From: Acanthamoeba sp. SK_2022b
Lineage: Eukaryota; Discosea; Longamoebia; Acanthamoebidae
Assembly (NCBI GenBank): GCA_027943245.1
Contig: JANDJZ010000209.1
Location: forward strand, 1-64,000
Length of the DNA: 64,000 nucleotides
Reading direction: 5' to 3'
Shown here: positions 34,791 to 45,431 of the stretch, one piece after another
Numbering within the stretch: position 1 is the first letter of the stretch
Layout: each line of letters starts with the position of its first letter
Program-made: the position numbers and the translations under genes
The notes under the pieces: generated by a model
Databases searched by the model: none
What the model was told of the DNA's origin: nothing
What the model saw: only the letters and a program-made list of their open reading frames with translations

Positions 34791-36110
34791 GGGGGGCGGG
34801 GCCTGGCGCAGGCCGGAGGCGTACGCTTTGCCGCGACGGAGCCCGCGCCTAAAACGGCGGAGGAGAAGAAGAAGGAGCTGTTCGACCAGAGGGCGCGCGA
34901 GCGCGAGGCCAGGCTGGCCGCCCTGCGCAACTTTGGGCAGCAGAAGAAGGAGGAGGCCATCAAGGAGAAGGAAGAGCTCGAAAAGGAGGCCGAGGAGCGC
35001 AAACAAAGGTTCGAGTCCGCCCTTTCCCCACGTGGCTCGAACCGACACTTGGGTGTGCCCCCCCCGACGTGGACTCATCGTTTGTTTCCACACGCAGGCT
35101 GGTCGCTCTCAAGGCCGCCTCGGTCAAGCGCTTCAACGAGAAGCAGGCCGTGCTTCAGGCCATCAAGATGAAGGAGGAGGAGATCAGGCAGAAGGCCCTG
35201 GAAGAGGAGCAGCAGCTCGCGCAAAGGGAAAAGGCAGCCCAGCAGCAGCAACAACAGCAGCAACAGCAACAGCAGGAAGCGGCTGCCAAGGCCGCCAAGG
35301 AGAAGGAGGAACGGGACAGAAAGGAGAGGGAGGAGAAGGAGAAGGAGGAGAAGGCCCGCAAGGAACGCGAGGAACGTGAGAAGAAGGAGAAGCAGCTGCA
35401 GCTGCAGCAGCAGCAGCAGCCGGCCAAGTCGCCCCGAGCGGTACCACTACTACCACTACTCAGTTTCCCGGTAATCGACTCTCCCCCGCATTCACTGACG
35501 CTCATTGCGGTGGCCACCGCAACACCCAGACCGACGCTACGGCGAGGAAGGCGTCCGTGCTCGATGCGGTACACTCGGACGGGAGCACCATCCTGGCTGC
35601 CCCGCAAAAGACGCGCGCCCGCGCGCCCGCCGGCAAGCGGCTTCCCACCATCAGGAGCCGCGCTGAACGTGCCGAGGAGCGCCGGTACGCCGCGCGCATC
35701 ATCTGGGGGGAGTGGGGGGGGGAGTTTCACGCGAGGAGAAGCTTCTCCCTCACTTAGACCATTTCCCGGCAACAAACAACAGAGAGCAGCTGCGACAAGC
35801 CAGCATTCCGCGCGCTGAGAGGCAGATCGTGCACGAGGCGTTCAAGGTGGCGCAGGTACGCGCGCGCTCCACTGCTGGCGCCCTCCACTCGCCAGTGTTT
35901 CTTACGTCTGTACGGTTTCCTCGATTCACCCGCACAGGCCACGCTGCCCAAGTTCTGCCGTGAGTGCGGCACGCCTCTCCGCGGTCCCTTCTGCACGGGC
36001 TGCGGTGCCAAGTACGTCCCGACGCTCACGCGGCGTTGTCGCTGAGCGATGAAACCACTTGTGGCTCTGCTGACAGCTGGGCGATCTGTCTTGCGCACAT
36101 GTTCATGTGG

Positions 36111-36187
<77 letters not shown>

Positions 36188-39100
36188 CGCTCAGGATTGA
36201 GGCCGCCGCAGCCCCCGAGCCAGCAAGCGCGAGGTCGACTGAGGTCCAGGCGAGCGCCGACGGAGGTCTCACGGAGGCGGAGAAGATGCGGCAGCGCATC
36301 TTCCAGCGCAAGGCTGGCGGGTCTTTGATCGCGTCTCCCGAGCCCGTGCGCCAGGCCGACCAACCCCAGCCCGCCGCAGGCCCGGGCGCCGAGGAGGACT
36401 ACGAGGAGATGATGAGACGGCGCCGAGCCGAGGCCATCGAGAAGAAGAAGGAGGACGAGAAGCAGGAGCGCAAGAACATCATCAAGGCCTTCCACGAAAA
36501 GGCCAAAGAGAAAGGTAACTCGGCCCTCTCTCCCCCCCCTCTCCCTCAATTCGCGCTCATGTATTAAGCATGGTTGGCGCAGACGAGCACTTTATCGAGA
36601 AACTGGTGCAGCTCAAGGGCAGGCGCAAGGTGCAGTCGACGCTCATCGAGAAGTCGGCCAAGGCCATGAACGAGGGCGACGCCTATCTGCTCTATTCTCG
36701 CGACACTCTCTACGTCTTCTACGGCCAGGAGGCCAACCGCATGGTTCGCACTTTTTTGCTTATTTATGAATTTATTTATTTATTATTTATTTTTGGTAAC
36801 TACGACGACGACTTACGCCTCGTTGGCGCGTGCAGGAGAAAGCCAAGGCGATCGAGCTTACCAAGCGGATCAACTTCCACGAGTGCGGCGGCAGGGCGCA
36901 AGTCATCACCGTGCGGCGTAAGGGCGATGCCGACTTCAACGAGAAGGATGAAAAACGCGACGCCGCCACCCAGGCCTTCTGGCAGCTGCTCGTACGCGTT
37001 CGCGCTTGCCTTGTGTGGACAAGGAAGCGAGGCTAACGTTTTGTTTTTGTTTTTGTTTTTTTTTTTTTTTTTGATTTGTTTTTGTTTTTGATTGGGCGCA
37101 GGGCGGCGGCAAAGAGGAGGATCTGATGTCGGCCGAGGCCGGCGGTAACGACATCGCCTTCGAGCGCACGTTCCACTCGCAGCTCATCCTCGAAAAGCTC
37201 CACAAGGTCGAGGGCCAGTACAAGTCGGAGATGGTCGATTTCGGGACCCACCCGACCAAGGACCTCCTCGAGAAGGACAAGTGCTACCTGCTCGACTGCG
37301 GGCCCGGCTCCGTCTACGTCTGGCTCGGTACAGCCGCGCTCCTCTCCCCTGCTTCCCTGGCTTGCGCGCGCGTTGCCGTGTCGAGGCGCGCTGACTGATG
37401 CCCGTGGCGCACACAACCTCGTGACTCTGCAGGCAGGAACGCCAACGCGGACCACAGGACGTGGGCGATCAACTACGCCAACGACATCCGAGGCCAGGAG
37501 GGTCGATCGGAGTGGCTGTACATCGAGCGCGAGACCGACGGCGGCGAGTCGATCCTCTTCCGCGAGAAATTCGTCGGGTGGGGCGAGGCCAACGAAGGCC
37601 CCTTTGGCAGCCCCATCCCCGGCGGCAGCCCCATCGCCCTCAAGAAGGTGCGTCACACGATCAATTTTTTAATATATATATATCTATTATAAATTTTTAT
37701 TTATTTATTTAGAAAAATTTCTGCTTCAATTACGATTGGTTATTTTGGTTATTTTGGTGCTGATCTCACGTTTGTGACGGGAGCAGAAGAAGACGGGCAC
37801 GCTGAACAGAGTCAAGTCTCGCGTGCGTCTGACGGCTCTGGAGAAGCGCAAGAAGGAGCAAGAGAGGGTCGACATCCGCGCTCTCCACACTGGCGTTCGC
37901 CCAGTTCTCGATGTCCCGTGGTATGTGCGCAGGAAATTTGGGGGGAGGGCGCAACGCGACAGCTGCAGATGCGAATGGCCTCGGCGCTTTCCAGCTAACT
38001 CTGCTCGAACCCCCTGCTTTTTATTTTATTTTATTTTATTATTTATTATTATTATTTGTTATTATTTTTCTTGTCTTATTTTTCTGTAGGGCCAACGATG
38101 ACGGCAAGAGCGGCACGCTGGAGATGTGGATCGTGAACACCAAGACCTACGAGCTCGAAGAGTGGCCCAAGGAGAAGCACGGCATCTTCTACAGGTACAG
38201 CACAGCTCGAGTCTTCTTGTTGCCGGCGTGTGGCCGGCAAGCTCACCTCGGTGTATGGCACCGCGTGCGTGTGTGTCTAGCGCGGAGGCCTACGTCATGC
38301 TTTGGACGTACCGGCACGGCGGGTTCACTGGCCAGTCGGAGCAGATCCGTTGGCTCATCTACTACTGGCAGGGCGCCCACGCCTCTCGACAGGACAAGGT
38401 ACACTGTGTTCTCTCGTGCGTCCGCAAGCGCGTGGCCCGCCGCCGGTGGCATGCAATGACTGACTCTCTCTCTCTCTCTCTCGGTCTCTCTCGCGGGCGC
38501 GTGCAGGGTGCGGCGGCGATGAAGACCAAGGACATCTTGGACATTGTAAAGCGGAGGGGAGGCGACGCCGACACCGTGCGTGTGGTCCAGGGCAAGGAGT
38601 CGCTCCACTTCCTCAAGCTCTTCCAGGGACGCATGATTGTCCACCTTGGCCCCAAGTACGCTCAACACAAACCATTTATTTATTTATATTTATATGTATA
38701 TATTTTTACTTTTATTTGTCTTTTGTTGTTTTATTGTTTGTTATTTAAGTGCAAGCGGCGGCGGAACATGTGTGAACTGAGCCGTGTTTGCCCGGGAGTA
38801 GGGAGAAGCACAGCGCGAAGAAGGACGCCCTCTACCACGTGAGGGGTCTGGCAGACACGTTTGCCATCAGGGCTGTGCAGATACCGGTCAAGCGGAAGTG
38901 GCTCAACTCGCGCGACTGCTTCCTTCTCAACTCCGGCGGGAAGCAGCTGTTCCTGTGGCAGGGCGAGGGCGCCTCCGACGCACTCCGACAACAGGCTGGC
39001 GCACTTGCCGACGTCCTCGCCAATGTACACTGGCCCGCCCACACACACGCCCACACACGGTTGCTAACTGTGGGGGGGGGGCGTCGTGTGGCAGGACCTG

Positions 39101-39574
39101 GGGCGGACTGGCGCGCCGGCGGTGGTTCGGGAGAGCCAGGCGAGCAAGGAATGGGAGAAGGCCATCGGGAAGAAGCAGGAGTACCCGTCCGCGCCCCACC
39201 TCAAGCGGAGCCACGGCTGGAGACCGAGGCTCTTCATGTGTTCCTCCACCAGCGGCGAGTTCCGCGTAGACGAGGTCTTTGACTACGCCCAGGAAGACCT
39301 CGAGGTGCCCCCTCCCTTCCTTCCTTCCTTCCTCCTCCTCCTCCTCCCCTTTCATATGGAACGTTGTTCACGGTCTAACGCGTGCGAGCGCTGTGTCGAC
39401 AGTCGAGCAACATCTACCTCTTGGACGCGTGGGCCGAGGTGTTTGTGTGGATCGGCTCCAAGTCCTACGAGGAGGACGAGCGCATGGCCATGGAGACCGC
39501 CGTGGTACGGCGTTGGCGCTGGCGGTGGTGGCCGTGTGCTCTCTGTGCCGTCCTTTGTTGGGTGTCCCTCACGC

Positions 39575-39633
<59 letters not shown>

Positions 39634-40186
39634 TATCGCGCAGGCCTACGTGCAAGGTGCCACCGACGGCAGATTGTTGGACGCACCCGTGTATTCGATC
39701 AGAGAAAACGACGAAAGCCTCGAGTTCACGTGCCACTTCCAGGCCTGGGATGACGGTGCGTTGTTGACCCACCCCTCTCTCCATAACTTGGCCCTCTGAG
39801 CGCGCCTTGGCTCAAGCTTGGCCTCTCTCGAACGTGGTCGCAGGTTGGGGCGCTGAGCTGGTGAAGGGCAAGAAGAAGACCAAGAAGAAGAAGACCGCCA
39901 CGCAAAACGTGCGCGCGCTCCTCGCCGAGCTCAACCGCGTCTACACCTACGAAGAGCTCAAGGCCAAGCCTCCGCCCAAGGTAATGAGGCTGTCCCCAAT
40001 ACCCACACATGCACGCAACTGACGGGGTGTGGGCCAACAAAACACCAGGGTTTGGACAAGACGAAGCTGGAGCAGTACCTGAGCGACGAGGAGTTCAAGA
40101 CGGTGCTGCAGATGAACAAGGAGGAGTTCTACGCCCTTCCGGCTTGGAAGCAGAACAAGATCCGCCAGCAGATCGGCCTCTACTAA
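30251..40186 (+). CDS. LRR-PH-coiled coil-zinc ribbon-gelsolin repeats-villin headpiece protein
   Basis: A protein of about 2,050 residues from roughly 32 exons. It starts MGNAIDRELDEASRTGRLNL, with Gly2 a possible myristoylation site. Twelve 23-residue leucine-rich repeats follow (for example LVRLQVLSVRNNALIALPSE; residues 28-330). A PH domain is split by a Ser/Gly/Arg-rich insert (about 380-590; HEKGKPGQQVHLQISPEL ... EDLCFCLVCPERAILLEARS). Then come a poly-Lys/Ser region (600-745), a long Glu/Lys/Arg coiled coil with polyQ (745-1110), and a two-CxxC zinc ribbon (KFCRECGTPLRGPFCTGCGA, about 1200). About five gelsolin-type repeats (1330-1970) include DAYLLYSRDTLYVFYGQEAN and DKCYLLDCGPGSVYVWLG. 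The C-terminus is a villin headpiece (EEFYALPAWKQNKIRQQIGL). The stop is TAA 40184-40186. It probably links membrane lipid or signalling to actin at the cell cortex. Flightless-I shares LRR plus gelsolin but lacks PH and headpiece. Confidence 0.93.
32158..32217. repeat. (TG)n touching a 3' splice site
   Basis: A TG run of about 60 bp in the large gene ends directly in TAG and then the exon starting GCGAGGTG. The repeat itself occupies the place of the polypyrimidine tract. Confidence 0.95.
33514..33578. repeat. (TTGTG)n pentanucleotide repeat in an intron
   Basis: About 12 copies of TTGTG lie in the intron before the Lys-rich exon that begins KVKEAEDGKKSSG. This is a related U/G-rich intronic tract of a different unit length. 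Confidence 0.95.
34736..34789. repeat. (TG)n microsatellite in an intron of the large gene
   Basis: A TG run of about 54 bp ends about 20 nt before the acceptor AG of the exon encoding GGVRFAATEPAPKT. Confidence 0.95.
36112..36186. repeat. (TG)n microsatellite in the intron after the zinc-ribbon exon
   Basis: A TG run of about 75 bp ends about 9 nt before the acceptor AG of the exon starting IEAAAAPEPASA. Confidence 0.95.
39577..39632. repeat. (TG)n microsatellite in a gelsolin-region intron
   Basis: A TG run of about 56 bp ends about 12 nt before the acceptor AG of the exon starting AYVQGATDGRLLDAP. Confidence 0.95.
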
Positions 40187-40372
40187 TTGGTTGCGTGTTG
40201 GTGCAGTTTCTGTGTTTTTGAAAAACAAGCTCGCTCTTGTTTCATCCACGCCCCGTTGTTTTAACCTCTGTGTGCCTGGACGCGATCCTCACCCTGAGAA
40301 CTGATGCCCACGCGAGCCATTTCTCCACGTTTTCGCAAGTATTTCTTTTCACACTCAGCATTTGCAAACAAT

Positions 40373-41023
40373 ATGGAGGTCACGCAAGGAGGAGCATACA
40401 GGGTACGCCTAAGCCGAGTCGAAGATGTGCCTTTCCTTCCTGCCGTTGAGCGATCAGCGGCAACAGCGTTCAGTGCGGTGCCGGCCCTCGCTTGGCTCAG
40501 CAACGCCGATACAGATACGGCTACGGATGCGGTACCCCGCCTGGGCCTGCTTGGTCGGGTTGAGGAGACATGCCACTATCGCGACTGAATGTAGCGTGCA
40601 CGTTCCGATCAGCGAGTAGTACCAGCAGACGTGCACCGTCGCTTGATCAACGAAGGCACACACTGGGTGATCGAGAATGGCAGGAACGATGTTGTGGGCT
40701 TCCTTGCGGCGGAGCTGTACGTCGAGGAGGGGGCGCTGCACATATGCGAGCTCTCCGTGGCGCGCGAACATCAGCGACAAGGGCTAGGACGCCGTCTGCT
40801 CGCCGAGGCTATTGATTATGCCCGTGCTCATCTAGGGTGCAGCTGCGTGACGCTGACCACCTTCCGCGATGTGCCCTGGAACGCACCCTTCTACGCCCGA
40901 GTGGGCTTCACGCTTCATGACGTTTCTGCCGATGAGTCCTCCACAGGGAGGCGCCTGCATGGTTTGCTCGCATGCGAGGAGATGGAGTATGGTGGCCGCT
41001 GCGCCATGCGTCTCAAATTGTGA
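40373..41023 (+). CDS. GNAT-family N-acetyltransferase
   Basis: A small acetyl-CoA-dependent N-acetyltransferase of about 165-180 residues. The ATG at 40373 gives MEVTQGGAYRVRLSRVEDVP and AVERSAATAFSAV. An intron (about 40530-40617) joins it to a second exon with GTHWVIENGRNDVVGFLAAE, LHICELSVAREHQRQGLGRR and LLAEAIDYARAHLG. The Q/R-x-x-G-x-G/R acetyl-CoA-binding loop (RQGLGRRL) is intact, and WNAPFYARVGF is the usual GNAT C-terminal segment. The stop is at 41021-41023. The layout resembles single-domain bacterial-type GNATs acting on small molecules or protein N-termini. The substrate is unknown. Confidence 0.9.
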
Positions 41024-41139
41024 AACAAGTCAATGTAATGAACCATTCTTGTATTGAAGAGGTGGAGCAAGCGTTTAGCCCTGGGCGTGCATTGACATCC
41101 TTCACCACCGTGAAGGAGATCATGTTAGGAGCGTGACGA

Positions 41140-41335
41140 AGGCCGGTCGGGGTGCGGTCTGCTGGGTTTGAAAGCTTACTCCTGTTGCGCTTCCTCCCAT
41201 TCGATCAGATGCCGCCACCGCAGTGGCTCGACACAGCGCTAGTTCGGGCACATCTGGCAATACAATTCAGCTTCTGGACGAGAACAGGAGTTCCCATTCT
41301 GCGGACAATGAGGAGCTAGGTCTTAGCGTGAGGTA
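41140..41335 (+). other. Possible orphan exon, Ser-rich
   Basis: An open plus-strand segment reading SGNTIQLLDENRSSHSADNE, ending in a plausible donor (GTATGT at about 41334). It may be the first exon of the membrane-protein fragment at 42050-42598, with the MACPF fragment lying antisense between them. The evidence is weak. Confidence 0.25.
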
Positions 41336-41469
41336 TGTATGATATACTCCAACCCTAGGACCAAGGCTGTCATTTTTGATGTTGATACACTAGAAGCCAA
41401 AGCACGAAAGCGCATAGCGCAGCCACATGTGAGAGGCAACGCCGCTAGCAGAGCAAGTCATGGGAGAGA

Positions 41470-42050
41470 GGGACTGGACGCTGCCGCCCTCGTGAAGAAG
41501 ATAATCGGCAACCGCCCTCCTAACCTTGGCGCTGATCGTCGAGTTGGTGATCACGGACTAGATTGGGAAGAGGTGGATGCCTTGAGTATCGACGTTGGTG
41601 AGGTTGACGGACGAGAAGGCCGTCCAGTCGCAGTCGTCCTGTGAATGGCAGAAGGACGGATCTCCTCCCCAGCGCTGCTGGTGGTGTCCGCGTTAGACTG
41701 GCCAGATGCGTTGAGGAACTTGCTCTGCAGCTCGCCTGAGAGTTCGGACAGCCACTGACGGTATATGCTCAGCTCGCACGATTGCACTTCGCTCTCGATC
41801 TGAACTTCGGCTCCAGTAGATGATATGGGTTCCAAAGTTGAGGATGAAGTTCATGCACTGTTGGTGAGAGTTGGCGTTGTACTGCGCCGGCAGCTGCGCC
41901 ACCTGAGCCTCGAATTCGGCGGTTGTGATGAACTTGTCGCCGTCGTAGGAGGTGATGGTGAGATCGAAGAGAAGCTTGGTGCTGTAAGAGTAGACGAGGT
42001 AGGCTGTCTTCAGCCTCGACACAGTCTGTTGGAAGTCCGAGTTCATGCGA
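41470..42050 (-). pseudogene. MACPF (perforin-like) domain fragment with in-frame stop
   Basis: Minus-strand exons match the C-terminal half of a membrane-attack-complex/perforin domain. FITTAEFEAQVAQLPAQY is followed by the family signature near FILNFGTHII, a helix region rich in Ser/Glu, and then a GGDPSF...W..SV segment and HLFPI. Immediately after HLFPI an in-frame TAG (41560-41558) interrupts what still reads like family sequence (YLLHEGG). No good donor that would splice it out was seen. The N-terminal half of the domain and any signal peptide are absent: upstream of about 42050 the strand is antisense to a membrane-protein fragment. It looks like a truncated, decayed copy. A mis-assembled real gene is the alternative. 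Confidence 0.6.
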
Positions 42051-42598
42051 GGCCTGGCCAACTTGATAGTCTGCTCCATTGGCGTACTATGTCTCCTCTG
42101 CAACGTGCTGTTCCAAACCGCCATCATCTTCTGCAACCACAAGCTGGCCGACAAGAGTCCAACTTCCAGTACAATCTCGCGCCTCCTTGAACGCTGCGGG
42201 TGGCTGTCCTTTATTGCCACAGCCTGCTTTTTCGTCGCCAGCATCGCAGGCTCGCTTGGCGGGGACAGTTTGGGCAACACCGGCCTGGAAAGTCCTCGCA
42301 CGCTTTTCCTTGCTGGAAAAACCAAGATGAAGGAAGACTCAGTCCTGGTGGCCCGCCTGGCCACGAGCGGTGGCTTTTTCATACAGCAGCTAGGTGGCTT
42401 TGTATCGATGCTCGTCTTCGCGGCCGAAACCAGATACGACGACCTGGAAGACCATGGCGGCACGTGGTACATCGTGCTCAGCAGCGTCGCCTTGCAGTTT
42501 TGTTTCTCCTCGTAGTCTATCTGCTCACCGAGCTTGCGCAAGGACAAAGACGAAGCAAAAACCACCGACACATGTACGACCGTCGTGTACTGGGTTGA
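42050..42598 (+). pseudogene. Multi-span membrane protein fragment with probable frameshift
   Basis: A plus-strand frame rich in hydrophobic helices: ANLIVCSIGVLCLLCNVLFQ, GWLSFIATACFFVASIAGSL, ATSGGFFIQQLGGFVSMLVF and WYIVLSSVALQF. It then hits a stop at about 42513. The neighbouring frame continues a helix plus basic tail (VLFLLVVYLLTELAQGQRRS) to a stop near 42596, so a one-base shift near 42500 is likely. No start codon with a convincing context was found, so the N-terminus is missing or lies in the 41140-41335 segment. The family was not recognised. Confidence 0.45.
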
Positions 42599-42691
42599 CG
42601 ATTGGTTCCAGGATACCCCTCCCGCCCGTCTATAAAGCCCTGTTGTCTTGAGAAGAGGTAGCATAGCAGCAACGCTCTGTAAGTGCCTTCC

Positions 42692-44786
42692 TCAGAGGAA
42701 TCGATTAACAGGGCGCACAAGCCACACGTCGTCGAGAATGGAGCTGTCGTTGGAGGCACGCATGGTCCAGTGAAGATGCGTGGCGTTGAAGATCTCAAGA
42801 GTTCCAAAGCCATACGCAACAAGCCTGCAAAAGACATAGGGCCCGTGCTACCATGTGAGTGTATCCACATGTGGAGGAACGTATGTGCGTGTGCGTGCGT
42901 GTGTGCATGCGTGTGAGTGTGTGTGTGTGTGGCTTCGGTAGCCAATGGCGTGTACCTCTTAGCCGACCACTCAGGGGCATCGCCCCACGAGTCGTCCACT
43001 CCGTTGCCGCCCGCACCGTTGGTGATGTAGAGCGGCGCCTTGGGGTTGAGAGCTCCCCTGTAGACGGGCAGCGTCCTCTCATAGCAATGCACGTGACCTT
43101 GGCAAAAGCGAAGAAGTGAGAGAGGGACCGCATTCCAAACCGACGATCAACACACGCAGGCAGTAGAGCGAGATCGCACCCACGAGCACCATGTCCACCC
43201 TGTTGTCGAAGAACAGTTCCTCGAGGGCATTCCGCATCTCATCACCAGAGCCGGCGTGCACTGTCGGCACATTTGACACACGTCGCACGCAATGTGCGTG
43301 AGTTGGGTGTAACAGGGCCACAGGGACAAGAGCAAGGGATCTACGCGTACCGAGGCTGGAGCAGTACCAGGGCCTGTGCCAGAACCCAATGATCCACGGC
43401 GTCACCGTTCGGTTGACCTGCTTCAGGTCCCGCTGCAGCCAGCGGTACTGCGCGGAAAAGTCCACGGCTTCCGATTCGAGGGCGATGACGTGGACGTTGC
43501 CGTAGTTGAAGCTGTAGTACAAGTTGCCCGATCCGCCGCCGCTCTGGGCCGCTTTTGAAGGGGAAAACGGGACAGATGCACGCCGACGCCAGTAGATTGG
43601 GGGTTAGGGCTGGGCAAGAGGAGTACATGCCTCTTTAGAGAAGGGAAAGGGCTAGCCTCGTACTGGGCATGGCGAAGCGGTAGATGAAGCCGGCGTCGGA
43701 GTCGTTTTTGCGCAACTCGTGGTTGCCGACGCTCACCATCCAGGGGACCTGGGAGGCCAGGGGCTGCACCAGCTCGCCCCACTGGTCCCAGATAGCCTGC
43801 TTCCCGTTGGCGTAGCTGTGATGTGGGGGAGGGGTAGCCGATGAGGTCAGAAAAATCGAGCCAGCTGAGGTTCGGCAACCGCGCCGGCGGGGGGAACCTG
43901 ATGTCACCGGCGTGAAGGAGGAAATCAAAGTGGAACTTTTCCTGCGCGATGAGCATCGACGCTAGCACTTCCTTGGCGCCCTCGATCGTGCCCTCGTCGC
44001 CGATGGACAGAATGCGAAGCGGGCTATTGTGCCGATATCAGCACACGCACGTGTCACGAGGCAGGGAGTGAGAGCCCGCGCGAGTGCCGGAGCAAAGTTG
44101 TTGGGGGAGGCGCCAACCTGTCAGGAGTGGGGAGGACGTCGTCCTCCGTCTTGAACTCATAGGCCCAACTCCAACCAGTCTTGCTGTCGCCAACGCGATA
44201 AGTATATCTGAGGAGACAGACAGACGCACGGCGCAGATGCCAAGCGACGAGCACGATTAGTAGGCAGCGTTGCACACGAGGTAACCTCGCGTTCCTCCTC
44301 GCTGTGGGTGGGGGGAGGGGCGGAAAGGAGGTCGTGCATGGTTGAACTATTCAGGCCCTTCAGCAGCACAACTGAGACATACGACCGCGTTGTGTGCACA
44401 AGTAAGCGCGAAACAGCACGCGGCGCACGACTCAAAAGGAAGAAGCTGCGCCGTACAGTGCAGGAGCGGAGACGTGTACGGAGGCTTGCCGGGAACGGTG
44501 TAGCGCGAGGCGTTGCCCTGCGCTGAGAAGTAGGGGCAGCCGAAACAGGTGTACTCCACCGTCGAGCCGGCATCGAGTTGGGTCGTCCATCCGACCACCA
44601 TCTCTCCCCTTATGCCTGCATATCTCCCGGGTTGGCCGCAACGCTTGGGTAAACACATTGGGGGGGGGGGGTACCAGTGAGGGACAGGCGGAGCTGCTCC
44701 GGCAAGTCCTGGGCTCCGGCAGCGGGAGCAGCCGCGGAGAGGAGGGCCAGAGCCAGGAACGTCCACAACAAGCACCGCGACTCCAT
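42692..44786 (-). CDS. Purple acid phosphatase, secreted (copy 2)
   Basis: A paralogue of the phosphatase at 27971-29975, in the opposite orientation. The ATG at 44786 gives the signal peptide MESRCLLWTFLALALLSAAA, then LPEQLRLSLTG. The Fn3-like domain reads GEMVVGWTTQLDAGSTVEYT in one frame, unlike copy 1. Catalytic motifs are IGDEGT, AGDI-(S)Y (spliced), WMVSVGNHEL, IIGFWHRPWYCSS and GHVHCYERTLPVYRG, followed by PLYITNGAGGNGVDDSWG. All binuclear-metal ligands are present. The last exon reads YGFGTLEIFNATHLHWTMRA and ends VNRFL, stop 42694-42692. There are about nine exons. It is likely secreted or lysosomal and releases phosphate from organic esters. Confidence 0.94.
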
Positions 44787-44937
44787 CCTACTTCGACGTC
44801 CAGCAGGCTTGGTGTTTCTTCCGGTGAAGGCCCGACAGGCCTAATAAGGTTTTCCGGAGAAAGGGAACCCTACACACCTCTTTCCGTAACGCGGCCACAG
44901 AAATTGTTATTTGTTGTTTTGTGTCGCAATCTGTTAT

Positions 44938-44943
44938 TTTATT
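44938..44943 (-). terminator. Polyadenylation signal AATAAA of the SLC13-type gene
   Basis: The minus strand reads AATAAA 45 nt after the stop codon at 44990-44988, a normal distance. It lies in the short gap before the phosphatase gene. Confidence 0.55.
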
Positions 44944-44987
44944 TTCATTATGCAATAAATACTCCGTGGTAAACATGCCGTATTGGA

Positions 44988-45396
44988 CTACGTTGAGCCC
45001 TTGACTGCCCACGAGGGCAGCTCGCCAAAGTCGATGTCGAAGATAAATGGCGCCAGCAGAAACGAGGACGACACGAGGATCACCACGCCCATGGCCGACA
45101 CCAGGAGCCCGGCCTTCACCATGTCCATGACCTGTACAGAGAACAGGGCGTAAGTGTGAGCTGTCCTCCCTCCTCCCCCTTCTTTCGACTGGCAAGGGCG
45201 AGGACAGACGGCCCCACCTTGAAGTGGCCATAGGCGAAGATGACCGCGTTGGGCGGCGTCGCAACGGGCAGCATGAACGCGTAGGAGCAGCTGATCGTGC
45301 CCGGGATCATGAGAAGCAGCGGCGACTGCTTGATGGCCACCGCGATCGAGCCCAGTATGGGGAGCACCACGTTGGCCGTCTTCGGAGCACCACACA

Positions 45397-45431
<35 letters not shown>

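Noticed and set aside
42631..42636. TATAAA on the plus strand
   Set aside because: It points towards the 3' end of the opposite-strand phosphatase gene. No plus-strand gene begins within range.
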